Assembly: GCA_003117195.1 (NCBI GenBank)
Contig: BDSI01000169.1
Coordinates: 1-64,000, forward strand
Source: Eudorina sp. 2006-703-Eu-15
Taxonomy: Eukaryota > Chlorophyta > Chlorophyceae > Chlamydomonadales > Volvocaceae
DNA length: 64,000 bases
Direction of reading: 5' to 3'
Each line of letters begins with the position of its first letter. The stretch's first letter is position 1. The translations under genes and the position numbers were made by a program. Positions 45,796 to 64,000 of the stretch are shown here, one piece after another. The notes beneath the pieces are model-generated. The model was not told the DNA's origin and searched no databases. It worked only from the letters and a program-made list of their open reading frames with translations.

Positions 45796-48700
45796 TCAGC
45801 TCAACATCTCCCCTACCGCGAGGCGGCGGCGCTGCCCGCCTGCCCTCCACCGCCGACCCCCTGCTGCCCCGCGTTGGCCTCCAGGAAGCTGGTGCGGATC
45901 TGGTTGGCGATGTCGCTGACACCGGAGGGTGCATGGTTGAGGAACACCGTGGAGGCCTTGGGGTTGCTGCCCAGGTCCTGGGGGGTGTGGGGGGTGGGGG
46001 TGGGGGTGTGGGGGGTGAGGGTTTAGGTGTGTGGGGGGGGGTTTCGGAGGGTTGGGTGTATGTGGGAGGGAGGGCCAGGAGGGGAGGGAAAGAGGAGGGG
46101 AACGGGGCAAGACCGGCACGGCGGGGCATGCACGAGACCCTAGGCAGACTCCGGGGGGTGGGCTCCGGGGCGGTGGGCAGTCGACCGGTGGAGGCCGCCC
46201 AAGGCTGGGGGACGTCATACGCGGCCGACCCACCCGCCCACCCACCCACCCACCTACCGTCCCACCGTGCATAGTTGTGTTACGGTGTATACATGCGTTC
46301 GCGGAAATATGTGACACGTGTGTGTGTACGGCATTTAGCCAGGAACCCGCCCTGCTGTCCGGGCTCCCCCTCCCCCTCCCTCCCCCTCCCCCTCCCCTCC
46401 ACGCCCCCCCACCTTGAGCGTGTCGAAGTACTGCGTGATGAGCATGAGGGACAGCACCTCCTTCGGGGACACACTGACCACACCCGTCTGCACGGCGGCG
46501 GGGGCGGGGGGCGTAGGGGCGTGGGCGCGTGGGGGCGTGGGCGGGGCTGGATGGTGTGGGCGGTGTGGGCGGGTGGGTGACCTGCGGTGGGCACTGGACA
46601 GGGCTGTGTCGCCACGTCGGGTGCCTGCCTAGGGAAATGCATTGGGATGGGTTGGGTTGGGTTGCGTTGACCTGCTGCATGCCGCAGGTGAGTGGATACC
46701 GAAGGCTGCCAAGGGGCAACCAACCGCCGTAACCGCCGTACTAACTGTTATAAGTACGAACCACACCTGGAAGTCTGTCACGGAGTCGCGCAGGCCGTGA
46801 ATGATGGCCTGCGGGGCGGGATGGGATGGGGCGGGGTGGGGCGGGGCGGGGTGGGATGGGATGGGTACGACAATCATGGTACGTTCAACGCCATTTGACG
46901 ACAGCCGCCGATCGACGAACACGTGTACGTCGCATGTACGAGGGACCACCTGGCGAGGAGGCGGAGGGGGAGGGGGAGGCGGAGGGGGAGGGGGAAGGGG
47001 GAAGGGGACTAGGGGAGGCGGAGGGGGAGGAGGAGGGTAAGGGGGGGAGGCGGGGGCGGCAACCTACCTGGCGCTGCCTGGCGATACCCTGGCCGTGAAG
47101 GTACTTGGCCTCCGCATCGGCCTCGGCGGCCTTCACCACCGCCAGCTGGGGATGGACACAAACACACGGGCGGCGGGGCGGAAGGGCGGGAGGGCGGGAG
47201 GGCGGGAGGGCGGGGCGGAAGGGAGGGAGGGCGGGAGGGCGGGGAGGGCGGAAGGGCGGAAGGGCGGGCGGGAGCGAGGGGAAGTCAGGACGGGGGGCCG
47301 TGGGCTTGCAGAAAGCGAGGACGGCTACGCGGCTCCTGAAGTCGGCCAACCTGGTGAGGAATAATGTCAACGCTTGGACGAAAGCGTTTGATTGGCAACC
47401 GAAACACACTGAAACCTCAATAACAAGAAAGCAAACAACGCACGCCCAGCAACTAACCCCTGACGAGTAGTGTGACCTCAGGCGGGCTGAGCAGGTGCAC
47501 GGTATGTACGGCAAACGGCGGCGTGTTCGTTCTCACATACATACGCACGGTCTGACCCACCCACCTTGGCCGCCTCCGCCTTCTCCGCGGCCGCGACACG
47601 CAGCCGCCGAGCCGCGTTGATCTCATTCATCGCATCTTTCACCTGTGGGTAAGTAGGTAGGTAGGTTCACCAGCGTCGAACGCCCCGAAATATGCCGTAC
47701 ACCGTATCGAGGAACAGGACGATCGAGAACTAATAACGCGCTTTGCACCACGCACGCGCGCGCTACCTTCGATCCCCACAATATGCCGTCCACGGATGTG
47801 CGTGCCGCTGTATGTGCCGCCAGCAAGCAATCAAGCTGTCCAGCTAGATAGCTCCGGATCCCCTGCTTTGCAACCCGACGAACGAACTCGCTCTCCCTCT
47901 CACGCCTCTCCCCCCCCCACACACACACACAGCGACGCCTCGGACCTACCTTGTGCGCGGGCTCCAGGTCGTTCACCAACACATGCGCGATCTCGTAGCC
48001 GTAGTTGCTCATGCTCTTGGCCAGGGCGTCCTTGATGGACTTGGCGATCTCGTCCTTCAACTCGTACACGTCGTCCTGCCGTGCACAGGGTGCGGTACGG
48101 TGCGGGGTCCGCAGCGGCATCCCGGGAACGGGTGGCGGGTGGCAGGTGCGGTGGGGTATTGCGTATGTGTAAAAGAAAACTGAGCCGCGAGAAGCGAAGT
48201 GTTTGTGTTATGTGTTGTGTGTGTGTGTGTGTGTGTGTTTGTGTGTGTAAAAGAAAAATGTCCGTGTGGCTCGCTAGGGGCGGGTCATTCGTTCGTTGGC
48301 GCGTGCGTGCCCGTATCGATCCGTCCTCGCAATTCCGCAGCCCGCAGTCGTACACACGCACGGAAGTGTGGGGAGACGAGCGGGGGTGAGTGGCTGGGAG
48401 GGAGGGTCCGAGGTAGCCTAGGGGGAGCCCGGGGCGGGCAGTGGGGAGATAGGGCAGGGCAGGTGAGGAGAGGGGGCCGGGGCCGGGGCCAGGAAGGGCG
48501 CACGTTAGGGTGGAAGTCGGGGTGGGACGCACGTTGAGGCAGGCCAGGAGAAGTGGGAAGGGGAGCACTGAGTGTGTTATCACCGTAGCTGGGCCGGTGC
48601 CGCCGCCAGCCAGTGAGCTGGGCTGCCCACCCATCCAGCAGCCTCACCAACCCGCCTTCATTGCCAGCACCCACCCAATACACCCACCCACTACACCCAC

Positions 48701-51088
48701 CCAATACACCCACCAGCGAGAGTTTGGGCACCGCGGCGCGCACTTCGTCAAAGACGTACGCCGACGCCTGATCATCAGCGGGGAGCGAAGGCACGGGGAG
48801 GGACACAACAACCAGACCGGCGGTTATGGGTGGGCTTCTTGTTTAACAACCAGACAGCAGCCAGCAGCGCAGCGGGCGTCGTTATCAACGCCGGGCACCC
48901 GCTGCGCTGCAACGCAAGGTTGAGCGGGCACCGGTATAATAATAATAATAATAATAACAATGTTCAACGCCGGGCAGAAATGCGCGCTTACGTAGGCACA
49001 GCAGAGAGAGTACGTAATACAGCAGCCGCCGGCCCCATCACGACGCCGGCAATGCCGCCCTCGTCTTGTTTGTGCAGATAGAGCGGGCGATCGATCGATG
49101 CATGGTGGAGGCCGATCATTCTTTACCACGGCAGCGGTTGGTGGCTGGCTAGCTAGCTAGGTGATGTGTGTGTACATATATCCGTATGTACGACCGTATG
49201 TACGGGTATTTATATCAACGCGGGTTTGCCTCGACTGCTGCTGCTGCTGCTGCTGCTGCTTTTGCTCGCGCTGTAAGGCCCGTTCTGTACGTACATGTCT
49301 TACACACGCTCGCACCTACCTGTTGCCTTGGGTTGGTTAATTTGTAGTACGCGTCGTACAGGGTATCCCTGCGGACCTGCAGACAACAATAAACGTGGCG
49401 GCGGACAAAGAGCACATGGCAAAACACAGAGAGAGCACTTCATGTATACACATATATATGTACGATGCAAGAAGTATGTATGGCCAAGAGTAAATTACGC
49501 TTGGTATGGCCAAAAGCTAGGCCAGTGGCCCTTATCTATCACTATCCAGTAGCTCATCTCAGCTCGTCTTGAGGCACAGCCGTCATTTCCAGTCATACAT
49601 TTACATTATTAAAAATATTTCATATCTCTAATAATATATTTGAAAATATACATTTAATAATATATAAACATTTCATATTTCTTTATCAATGACCATACAT
49701 CCACATACATGTATGCACGCGCGTACACCTTCGTGCGTTGTCAATGTAAGTGCATCTATATTGTTTAATTATAAATCCTGGTGACGTAGCTAGGTTCGTT
49801 ATCTAGGTTCGTTATCGCTCGATCAACAAAATCCTTTACCGGTTCTACATACGTCACGGTCACGGACCTACGTACCTACCTTACCTACCTACCTACCTAT
49901 CTATCCACCTACCTATCTATCCACCTACCTACCTACCTACCTACCTATCCACCTACCTGGTATTGGACGCTGATGACCAGCGTGATGAACACATTGTCCT
50001 GCACGCGGGCGGCCGTGAAGGCAGTTCGATATTATTACTGTAGTCAGGTAGGTCGCTAGGTATGTAGGCAGCAGGTAGCTATATATCTATCCAGCTAGCT
50101 ATCAAGGTATAACCCGCCGTACATACATTCGCGAGCTAGCTCCATCCTGCGCCTTTATTATTTGGATTACCCGGCGCGTGTGTTTGATTGTGTTGCTTGA
50201 TCGCTTTATATATCGATGTACGACGATGCATCAATTGGCTACCGATCGTACATGCAATCATCAGCAGCAAGCAAGTTACAAAGGGTTACAAGCAACCGCA
50301 GTGGATGGCCCACCGTCTACATATGAACGATGAACCTCGGTGGATGGTGCACACGGATTTCGGCCGCCTGCTGCCACCTGCTCAAGGATTTCCGCCGGCG
50401 CGACCGGTCACTCGTGATCATGCATTGACCTTTCATCCTCATCCTCATCACTCACCAGCGTCTTCGTCTCACACCTGTAGCAACAGATCACGGAATAAGC
50501 GAAGTAAGACACCGCCATATGTACACGCACGCACGAAAGGACGAGCGAGCCGATCACGCAATCGGATCGATCGATGTCATCAACTGCTGCGTGCTGGGTG
50601 TATGTACTGGGTGACATATATATACTAACAGGCAGCAGGTGTGTCAGGCACGCACAGCAGTCGTCTCCGACGCGCAACCCGCCGCAAAAAAACTACTTAC
50701 TTGACGTCAAGCTGTTGAATGCGAAGGCTCATTTTCCCAGCAACTCGCGCGCCACAGCAGCAGTTGATGATGTTCAGTCCCGGGTGCGCCATGTGGCTGA
50801 ACTTGCCGCACCTCTCCACAACCGCGACAGTTTCTTGCTCCGGGCAGGTGAAGCAGCACTGAAAGCAGCAACTGGATTTCGTGAAGAAAAAACCGGCAAC
50901 GAGGATTAGCAGCCTGCTGTCAGTCGTTGTGCTCTTCCACAATAATTCTAGTGCGCCGGTATGTATCCGTCCAAGCCAGCACGCACGCACGCACGCACGC
51001 AGCAGGCAGGCAAGGAATCCAGCCAATTGATTCTTGCTGGCTTGCTCAAGAGGATGCCTCACCATACGCATGAACAGCACCCCTTCAT
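45796..51088 (-). CDS. HIR: HIR SPFH/band-7 protein, copy C
   Basis: Exons in transcription order: possible start 51068-51088, then 50701-50858, 50456-50474, 49957-49998, 49320-49376, 48714-48767, 47950-48075, 47565-47642, 47068-47145, 46767-46808, 46413-46487, 45796-45960 (TAG). All exon lengths and phases match copies A and B. It reads VKDAMNE like A and AEAAK like B; one silent difference was noted in the first conserved exon (GGA versus GGG for Gly). Introns differ from A mainly in TG, AAT and GGC repeat lengths, and the last intron contains an expanded GGGGTGT-type stretch. No disabling change was seen. Confidence 0.5.
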
Positions 51089-51756
51089 TTTTCGCGGCTG
51101 TCTTGAGCGAGCGAGGCTGTCTTCCGGCTTCCGGTTGCAGTAGCTAGATAGTCTCAACACGGAATTTACGCTAATTATGTCGAGCGAGAACACGCGCAAG
51201 TTACCAACGAACGAATTTGCTTGGGCAATTCAGATTCCCTATTACGGAATGATTCACTTCGAGTTTCATAACGTCCGGGCCCAAGGCCTTATCCAAGGCC
51301 AGCACGGCAGTTTCCGGCGCAAGGCCTTATCCAAGGCCAGCACTTTCCTCAAATTTCACCGGGCCCCAACGGTAATAACGGCCGCACTCCGCCACTCGAG
51401 ACACAACGCTTGATTGGCCTTTCCCCAATCTGCGTACCACCAATTTTCATTCCTGGAAGTTTCCTTTTCCATTACTGTCTTGTCGGCCTTGCCCTCAGCA
51501 GTCATTCTTTCCGAAATACGGTAGAATCCGCGAGGTACGACAGAGATTCGGATGTGGGCTGATCAGGCAAGGTATCGATGCGGGTTGATATGCTCGCCCG
51601 TTCCTTTACTTTCGTTTATTGCGCCGCCGCATGATTAGCTGTCCTCATCAGGGCTTGAAACGGAGAAATAAAGTGTTTGTTTGTGCATCTGAGTATATAT
51701 CTCGACGAACGAAGCGCCGCATGCATGACATTAATGGTAACCGTTACATACAAAAA

Positions 51757-52746
51757 CAAGTAGGGGTCGGCTTCGTTCCTCGAAGCCGGAAAAGGGCGGG
51801 GCCCCCTATAATCCGTACAGGCCGCTTGCTTTAGAAGGAGAACTCTATTACAGCGCAACGGTGTGAGAGAGTGAAAGGTTGCCATTGGGGGTGTCGTTGA
51901 TGTTGAAGGGGGATCGGCGTGCATAGATTCACCAAGCCCAAACACGTCGGCAGCCCCGAAACCATCCTGCAGTACGCGCCGCCGGCGACGGCGGTCACCG
52001 TATCGGCACTATGGTACCGATAGTCGCCTCTGCACTACCACATCCGTCTGTCAAGCAGATGATCACAAAGCAAGCTTGAAGCATCCTTGTTTTGCCGTGA
52101 AACTGTAGTTGTTTGGTCCGTCGGCAGGCATGCAACCCTTCAGTTGCACGCCCGCAGCAGACGTGAACCTCTAAAGTTTGCTATCAATAGTTACATAGCA
52201 AATGTAAGGCAAAAACAGGGTGCGAAAAAGCCGCGGTGAGACCCGGACTTCGGGCCATCGGAACTGGAGAACTCGTTGGCACTCGGTACGCTATCCCTTT
52301 GCATCTTGAAACTTTGATTCAATACATTTTGTTGATTTGTATTCATCTGGCAAGACAGAAAGGCAAATCTTGATGTTGGTGGTATCTTGATGTTCAAACA
52401 TCAGAACACTATCGAAGTTCAATTTAGCACGCGCCGCCCATTCCTAATTCAAGTATTCATCACGCGGCACCCGTTGCAACAAATATGAGCGCGAGAGGCG
52501 TTGGGTGGATGTTGACTCGGGTCCATGGGGACCGCGGAGCTTTACTTTGACCGTTTGTGCGCAAAGAATTTTTTTCAGCCAAACCAAAGTTACCTTGCAA
52601 TAGAGGACAATTAATTTGACAAACATAGCGAATTAGTTTAGCGGATAATGAACGTTTTGCCGTTACCGGACACACACACACACACGGACATGGGCAATCC
52701 TAGGGGGCGGGGCCCCCCGAACGCGCTTCGCGCTGGGGCCCCGCCC
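51757..52746 (+). mobile_element. 1.0-kb non-autonomous element, copy 2 (upstream of HIR-C)
   Basis: Units A (35,705) and B (44,175) show the empty site TACATACAAAAAAGGTGGAC; here 990 bp with the same termini as the copy at 39715-40717 lie within the A-run. The two copies are in the same orientation and closely similar throughout, with small indels such as A-run lengths, so both insertions are recent relative to the triplication. Confidence 0.5.
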
Positions 52747-53214
52747 AAAAAGGTGGACCCGATCGAGTCCCGACCGGGTGGTCCAACGGGCCCAGATAGT
52801 GCTACCAGGTACCAGCGCGTCAGGATTGCCTCTCCTGGAAACGCGAACCGCGCCAGACCCGTCGAATCACTTGGTGGGGAGGGAGCCGGGATGCATGACA
52901 TTGCCTGCTCGCTTATACACTTCGATGAAGTTCGTTCTCGTTTGTGGTATTCTATCTGCGTGGCGGCGGCCACAAGCTCGCACACTCTCATCAGGCGCGG
53001 GCTGGATGCATCTATCGTTACAAGGGGGACCAGCAATCAAGCTGCTCGCTCGCCGTACAGGCGCAGACGGCGGCCTTCATTCAGCCAGACAGGGGAATGA
53101 GTAATAATGAGTAATGAACTCGCTCCTCCTAGTTTTCCTCGCTCAGACAACGAATCGCCTGGACATACAGCTACTTTTCCCGCCGCCTCGCTCAACTCCT
53201 AGCTAGCTACATAC

Positions 53215-53461
53215 GTGATTCGCACGCTAGATCGGTGGCGATTGCTGAACCCTCTGTCTCTACGGATGTGCGGGTGAATGGATGAGGTGGGATCCTTAGT
53301 TGGCAGGATCAACCGCCTTGGACCCTCGGTTCGTATGGCGTAGGTTCGGTGTGATGATGGTTGAAGGTGTCCTATAGCATCATATAAAACCGCGACATAA
53401 ACCCTTAGACAGGGCCCGGAAGCAAGCCTATCCACACTGTAACGGTATTACTACTACATAC
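53215..53461. mobile_element. 247-bp insertion with 8-bp target-site duplication
   Basis: In units A and B the sequence AGCTAGCTACATACGGACCC is continuous; in C it is split. CTACATAC occurs at 53207-53214 and again at 53454-53461, flanking the insert. Inside, 53301-53314 read on the minus strand gives GGTTGATCCTGCCA, the same 14 bases found at the 5' end of eukaryotic 18S rRNA. No coding frame or obvious terminal inverted repeat. Element class unknown; a SINE-like or composite origin is possible. Confidence 0.5.
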
Positions 53462-54094
53462 GGACCCGCCCAGCGATAGATGCCGGCCATCGTGCCACGA
53501 TGTATGCCACGCACCGTACGTTGTCCCTCCCTAGCTACCAACTCATCGTCAGATAGGGGGCCGGGACATACAGGCTCTATCTGACAGGCCTGCTGCTGCT
53601 GTTGCTGCTGCTGCTGCCTGTGGAGACTGCTGCCATGCATCACGACGCCTCATCGATCGTTACACAAAGAGAGTTGGCCAGCCAGGGCTAGCTAGCCGCA
53701 TACATGTATGTCATCACGCACCCACCTGTCTTGCCACTCGCTCCACGATAAGATCGATCGATGCACATGCATCACACGCAGGCGAGCGATAGATCCATCG
53801 AGAAATAAACCTATTAGGCTTACTTCCCCAACGAACAGCAAGCGAGCAGTAAGCGAGCAGCAAGCGAGCGCACCAGCCATGTATATGCCAGCCACACGCA
53901 CGTATCAACACACACACATGGCCAGGGTAGTGCCAGACGGCCGCCGTTGGTCCCCCTCCCCCTCCCCCTCCACTCCCTATAACTACGCTCGGCCGCCCGC
54001 CGGGGCCCTCCCTATGTACAAACTGGCCAGGTAGGGAGGAAGGGCACCCGTCCATAGTGGGGACCTGCCTGCTGAGCACGGGACGGAGCGCCCC

Positions 54095-54139
<45 letters not shown>

Positions 54140-54433
54140 CTTGGGGGGGTAGGTCATCCCCATCAGGATACGACGCGATACGAGCATACGACACATACCT
54201 AGCTAGCGTTAGCTGGGGTGCGCGTGCGGGCGGGGTCTATCTATCTGGCGGCGGGTTTGCACGTACGGCTTGCGTTTGCGTGCACGATTGCCCGCATCAA
54301 TCAAGGCCTCCGCCCATACGCCCGATACAGCAACCGAACAAACGAACAAACCAACGAATCACATGCATGCGTGCGTGGCTGGACTCATTCCGACCCAGCG
54401 ACGGCCGAGCGCACGCCTGCGCCCAGGCCCCAA

Positions 54434-54489
<56 letters not shown>

Positions 54490-54783
54490 GTAAACCATCG
54501 GGCTACGCACGTCCATTCGAGTGTCCATCACCTACGGCGGGCGGGTAGGTGGGTAGGTGGGTAGGTGGGTGGGTGGGTGGGTAGGTGGGTGGGTAGGTGG
54601 GTGGGTGGGTGGGTGGGGCACCCGGACGGGACGGGTAGCAGCAGCTCCCTGGATCACCCCGATTGCGGACTACTGGACGGGATGCCGCCGGGGCGGGACC
54701 CTCTGGGGGATCCAGGCGGGGGGGGACCCAGGCGGGGGCGGAGCAGGTGGGTGGTGGTGGTGGTGGTTGTGCAGAGCAGCTGG

Positions 54784-62495
<7,712 letters not shown>

Positions 62496-64000
62496 CTCTA
62501 CGAACGTGATAAAAGCTACCTGATTCTTTGTAGTTATAGAGGCAATTGAGCGAGTTCTTGCGCGCGTCACGGAGTCAAGTCACAAGTACTGTAGCGTCCT
62601 CACGAGAAAACCGCAGCTGTTAGGAGCGCACTTAAAATCCTTCGACTGAACACTACGAAGTGCTCTTGAAGTGTACAGTTCATGAGGTAACGCCAGCGCG
62701 GTTAAATCAGCCGTTGAAACGCCGTACAGCTGCGAGCAACTAACTGTTTTTACAAATGTCATGCATTGTCATGTTGTTCGAATTCAAGAAATGTATAGAA
62801 AATCACTTTCCCAAGTGACCGTCGATGAGATTGCGTTTCCACAGGCCCGGGGACCTCCCGTTCCTGTCCCGTGCTCGCCCCTCAGGATCGCATCTGGCAT
62901 TTCATCTTGCGGCTAACTTAGAAATACTTGGCTTCAGATGTCACCATATCAAATGCAGAAACTTGTTAATTACAGCTGAGTATCGTGATACAAGTACGAG
63001 GAACTGAAGTCCCAGCAACTGGAAGGGTACGAACGTCGGAACCCTCGAGGGACGTCCCGAAACGAACATTTCGCCGTTGACAACCGTACCGTGCTGTTGC
63101 CTTCCGGCACTGTACGGAAGTACCGAAACGTGTAGCTAGAAGGCAAGCAAGAGGCAATCGCCACCAGGGAGCCGCACCAACTTGCGTCATGATACCCTGT
63201 CCAGCCCGTTTGGCTGTCGACCCTGGGAGTGCAAGGCGAACAGAAGACCACCCGTCAGGCCTGAAGCATCCATGATCAACAACAGAAGATAACCCAGACC
63301 TCGAACAATAAACGATTCGGACACCGAGCCACGGGCCCGAGCAGTCACCTCCTAACAGCACCACACACCCATCCGGTGTTCGTCAGACCTGGCTCCCCGC
63401 CGCAGGATGATACATGATGATGAACGTCGCACTCGCATTCGCATTCGTTCGGGACGCGGACAAGGCCCTGCGCCTTGGCAGCTCATGCCAGATGCCGCCA
63501 CGCGCTGTAGACCATCGATCGATTGCAGGGCTACGGATCCGCTGAACCTCGCTGCACGTCAGCAGTCAGCAAGCTGCACAGGGAGCGCACCAGACAATCC
63601 CGTGCCACGCCACGCAGGCCTGGTTGATCAGCACACGGCGCCGGGCGCCGAGCACTCGGAGCGGTAACATAAGATGACAGGGACCAACACCGTCCCCTTA
63701 CCATGCACAATAAGTACGGTATGGACACAGCCATGGTATGGACACAGCCATGCCGGTCCGTTCCGTCATCTGGACGTTGACATTGGAGCTCACCGATTGC
63801 GCACCCGGACTTAAAGGGAGGAAGGTCCCGCATGTCGGTGTGCGATGCACAGAAACAAACACAAATAATTTCAGAGGAAAGCACTTGCAGCGCGTGTGCA
63901 GTGTGCGATGCACGTGCATTGCCTGCCGTGGACGACACCGACCAGGGGACCTGCATCGGCGTGCACCAACTACACGAGGGGCGCGCGGGCTCTATTTAGG
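62496..64000. other. Upstream flank of the monooxygenase; no gene recognised
   Basis: Presumed 5' UTR/promoter of the monooxygenase followed by sequence of more balanced base composition. Minus-strand frames of up to about 130 codons at 62,966-63,364 and 63,531-63,956 show no motif I recognise. No large repeat array is seen. Confidence 0.5.

Larger units (their letters stand above)
28748..53548. repeat. Tandem segmental triplication (units A, B, C)
   Basis: Three head-to-tail units start at the same CCGTACATTTGGGCGCGAA landmark: A about 28748, B about 36260, C about 44726, with homology in C ending near 53548. Unit sizes are about 7.5, 8.5 and 8.8 kb; the differences are mostly explained by insertions in B (1.0 kb at 39715, 36 bp near 37540) and C (1.0 kb at 51757, 247 bp at 53215). 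Aligned parts look nearly identical, with differences concentrated in microsatellites. Each unit carries one HIR gene. Confidence 0.5.
51089..54783. other. HIR-C upstream region with two insertions, then microsatellites
   Basis: From 51,089 to 53,548 this is the third unit's 5' flank, interrupted by the 1.0-kb element (51757-52746) and the 247-bp insertion (53215-53461). From 53,550 onward it is unique sequence with a CTG-type run near 53,588-53,620, a (CTAT)n array at about 54095-54139, a (GT)n run at about 54435-54487 and GGTG/GGTA repeats at about 54541-54616. No gene recognised up to the stop codon of the monooxygenase at 54784. Confidence 0.5.

Noticed and set aside
53301..53314. 18S rRNA gene
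   Set aside because: Only 14 bases match the universal start of 18S; the following sequence does not resemble the gene.
62966..63364. A 132-codon minus-strand gene
   Set aside because: No motif, no plausible splice context and unremarkable composition; treated as a chance frame.

Overview
The window looks like nuclear DNA of a chlorophycean (volvocine/chlamydomonad-type) green alga. It is GC-rich. Genes are cut into many short exons separated by long introns full of micro- and minisatellites. TGTAA, the green-algal poly(A) signal, occurs downstream of several genes. The recognisable proteins are of plant/algal type. I assembled the gene models by hand from homology, splice sites and reading-phase continuity; none has transcript support.

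Layout. (1) 1-13,397, plus strand: the last 18 exons (about 1,491 codons) of a TPR protein of the SKI3/TTC37 family, the scaffold of the SKI complex that feeds RNA to the exosome. (2) 13.4-29 kb: a repeat-rich accessory stretch. It holds a minus-strand gene at 16,113-19,457 joining a PD-(D/E)XK-nuclease-like region to a kinase-like C-terminus (Crinkler-type architecture), a truncated second copy at 23.2-25.5 kb that has lost its nuclease-motif acid and its kinase end, the remains of a LARGE/GT49-type glycosyltransferase at 26.1-27.7 kb, and non-coding repeats. (3) 28.7-53.5 kb: three near-identical tandem copies of a 7.5-8.8 kb unit, each with a minus-strand 12-exon gene for a hypersensitive-induced-reaction (HIR) SPFH/band-7 protein. 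Copies B and C differ from A by recent insertions, including two copies of a 1.0-kb non-autonomous element and one 247-bp insertion with an 8-bp target duplication. (4) 54.8-62.5 kb, minus strand: a 13-exon FAD-dependent monooxygenase resembling zeaxanthin epoxidase (about 559 residues, probably plastid-targeted, no FHA domain), whose introns carry penta-, hexa- and tetranucleotide arrays and at least one, probably two, GC-AG introns. (5) 62.5-64 kb: no gene recognised.

The genes do not form one pathway. HIR proteins and Crinkler-type proteins both have links to cell-death or immunity biology elsewhere, but any joint role here is inference. The most unusual signals are small. A roughly 45-bp intronic repeat lies near splice sites with its C-rich end toward the exon (introner-like). 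A GACCCNNGGGTC motif occurs ten times across exons and introns. Several tiny dispersed sequences can be recognised as insertions because sister copies preserve empty sites.
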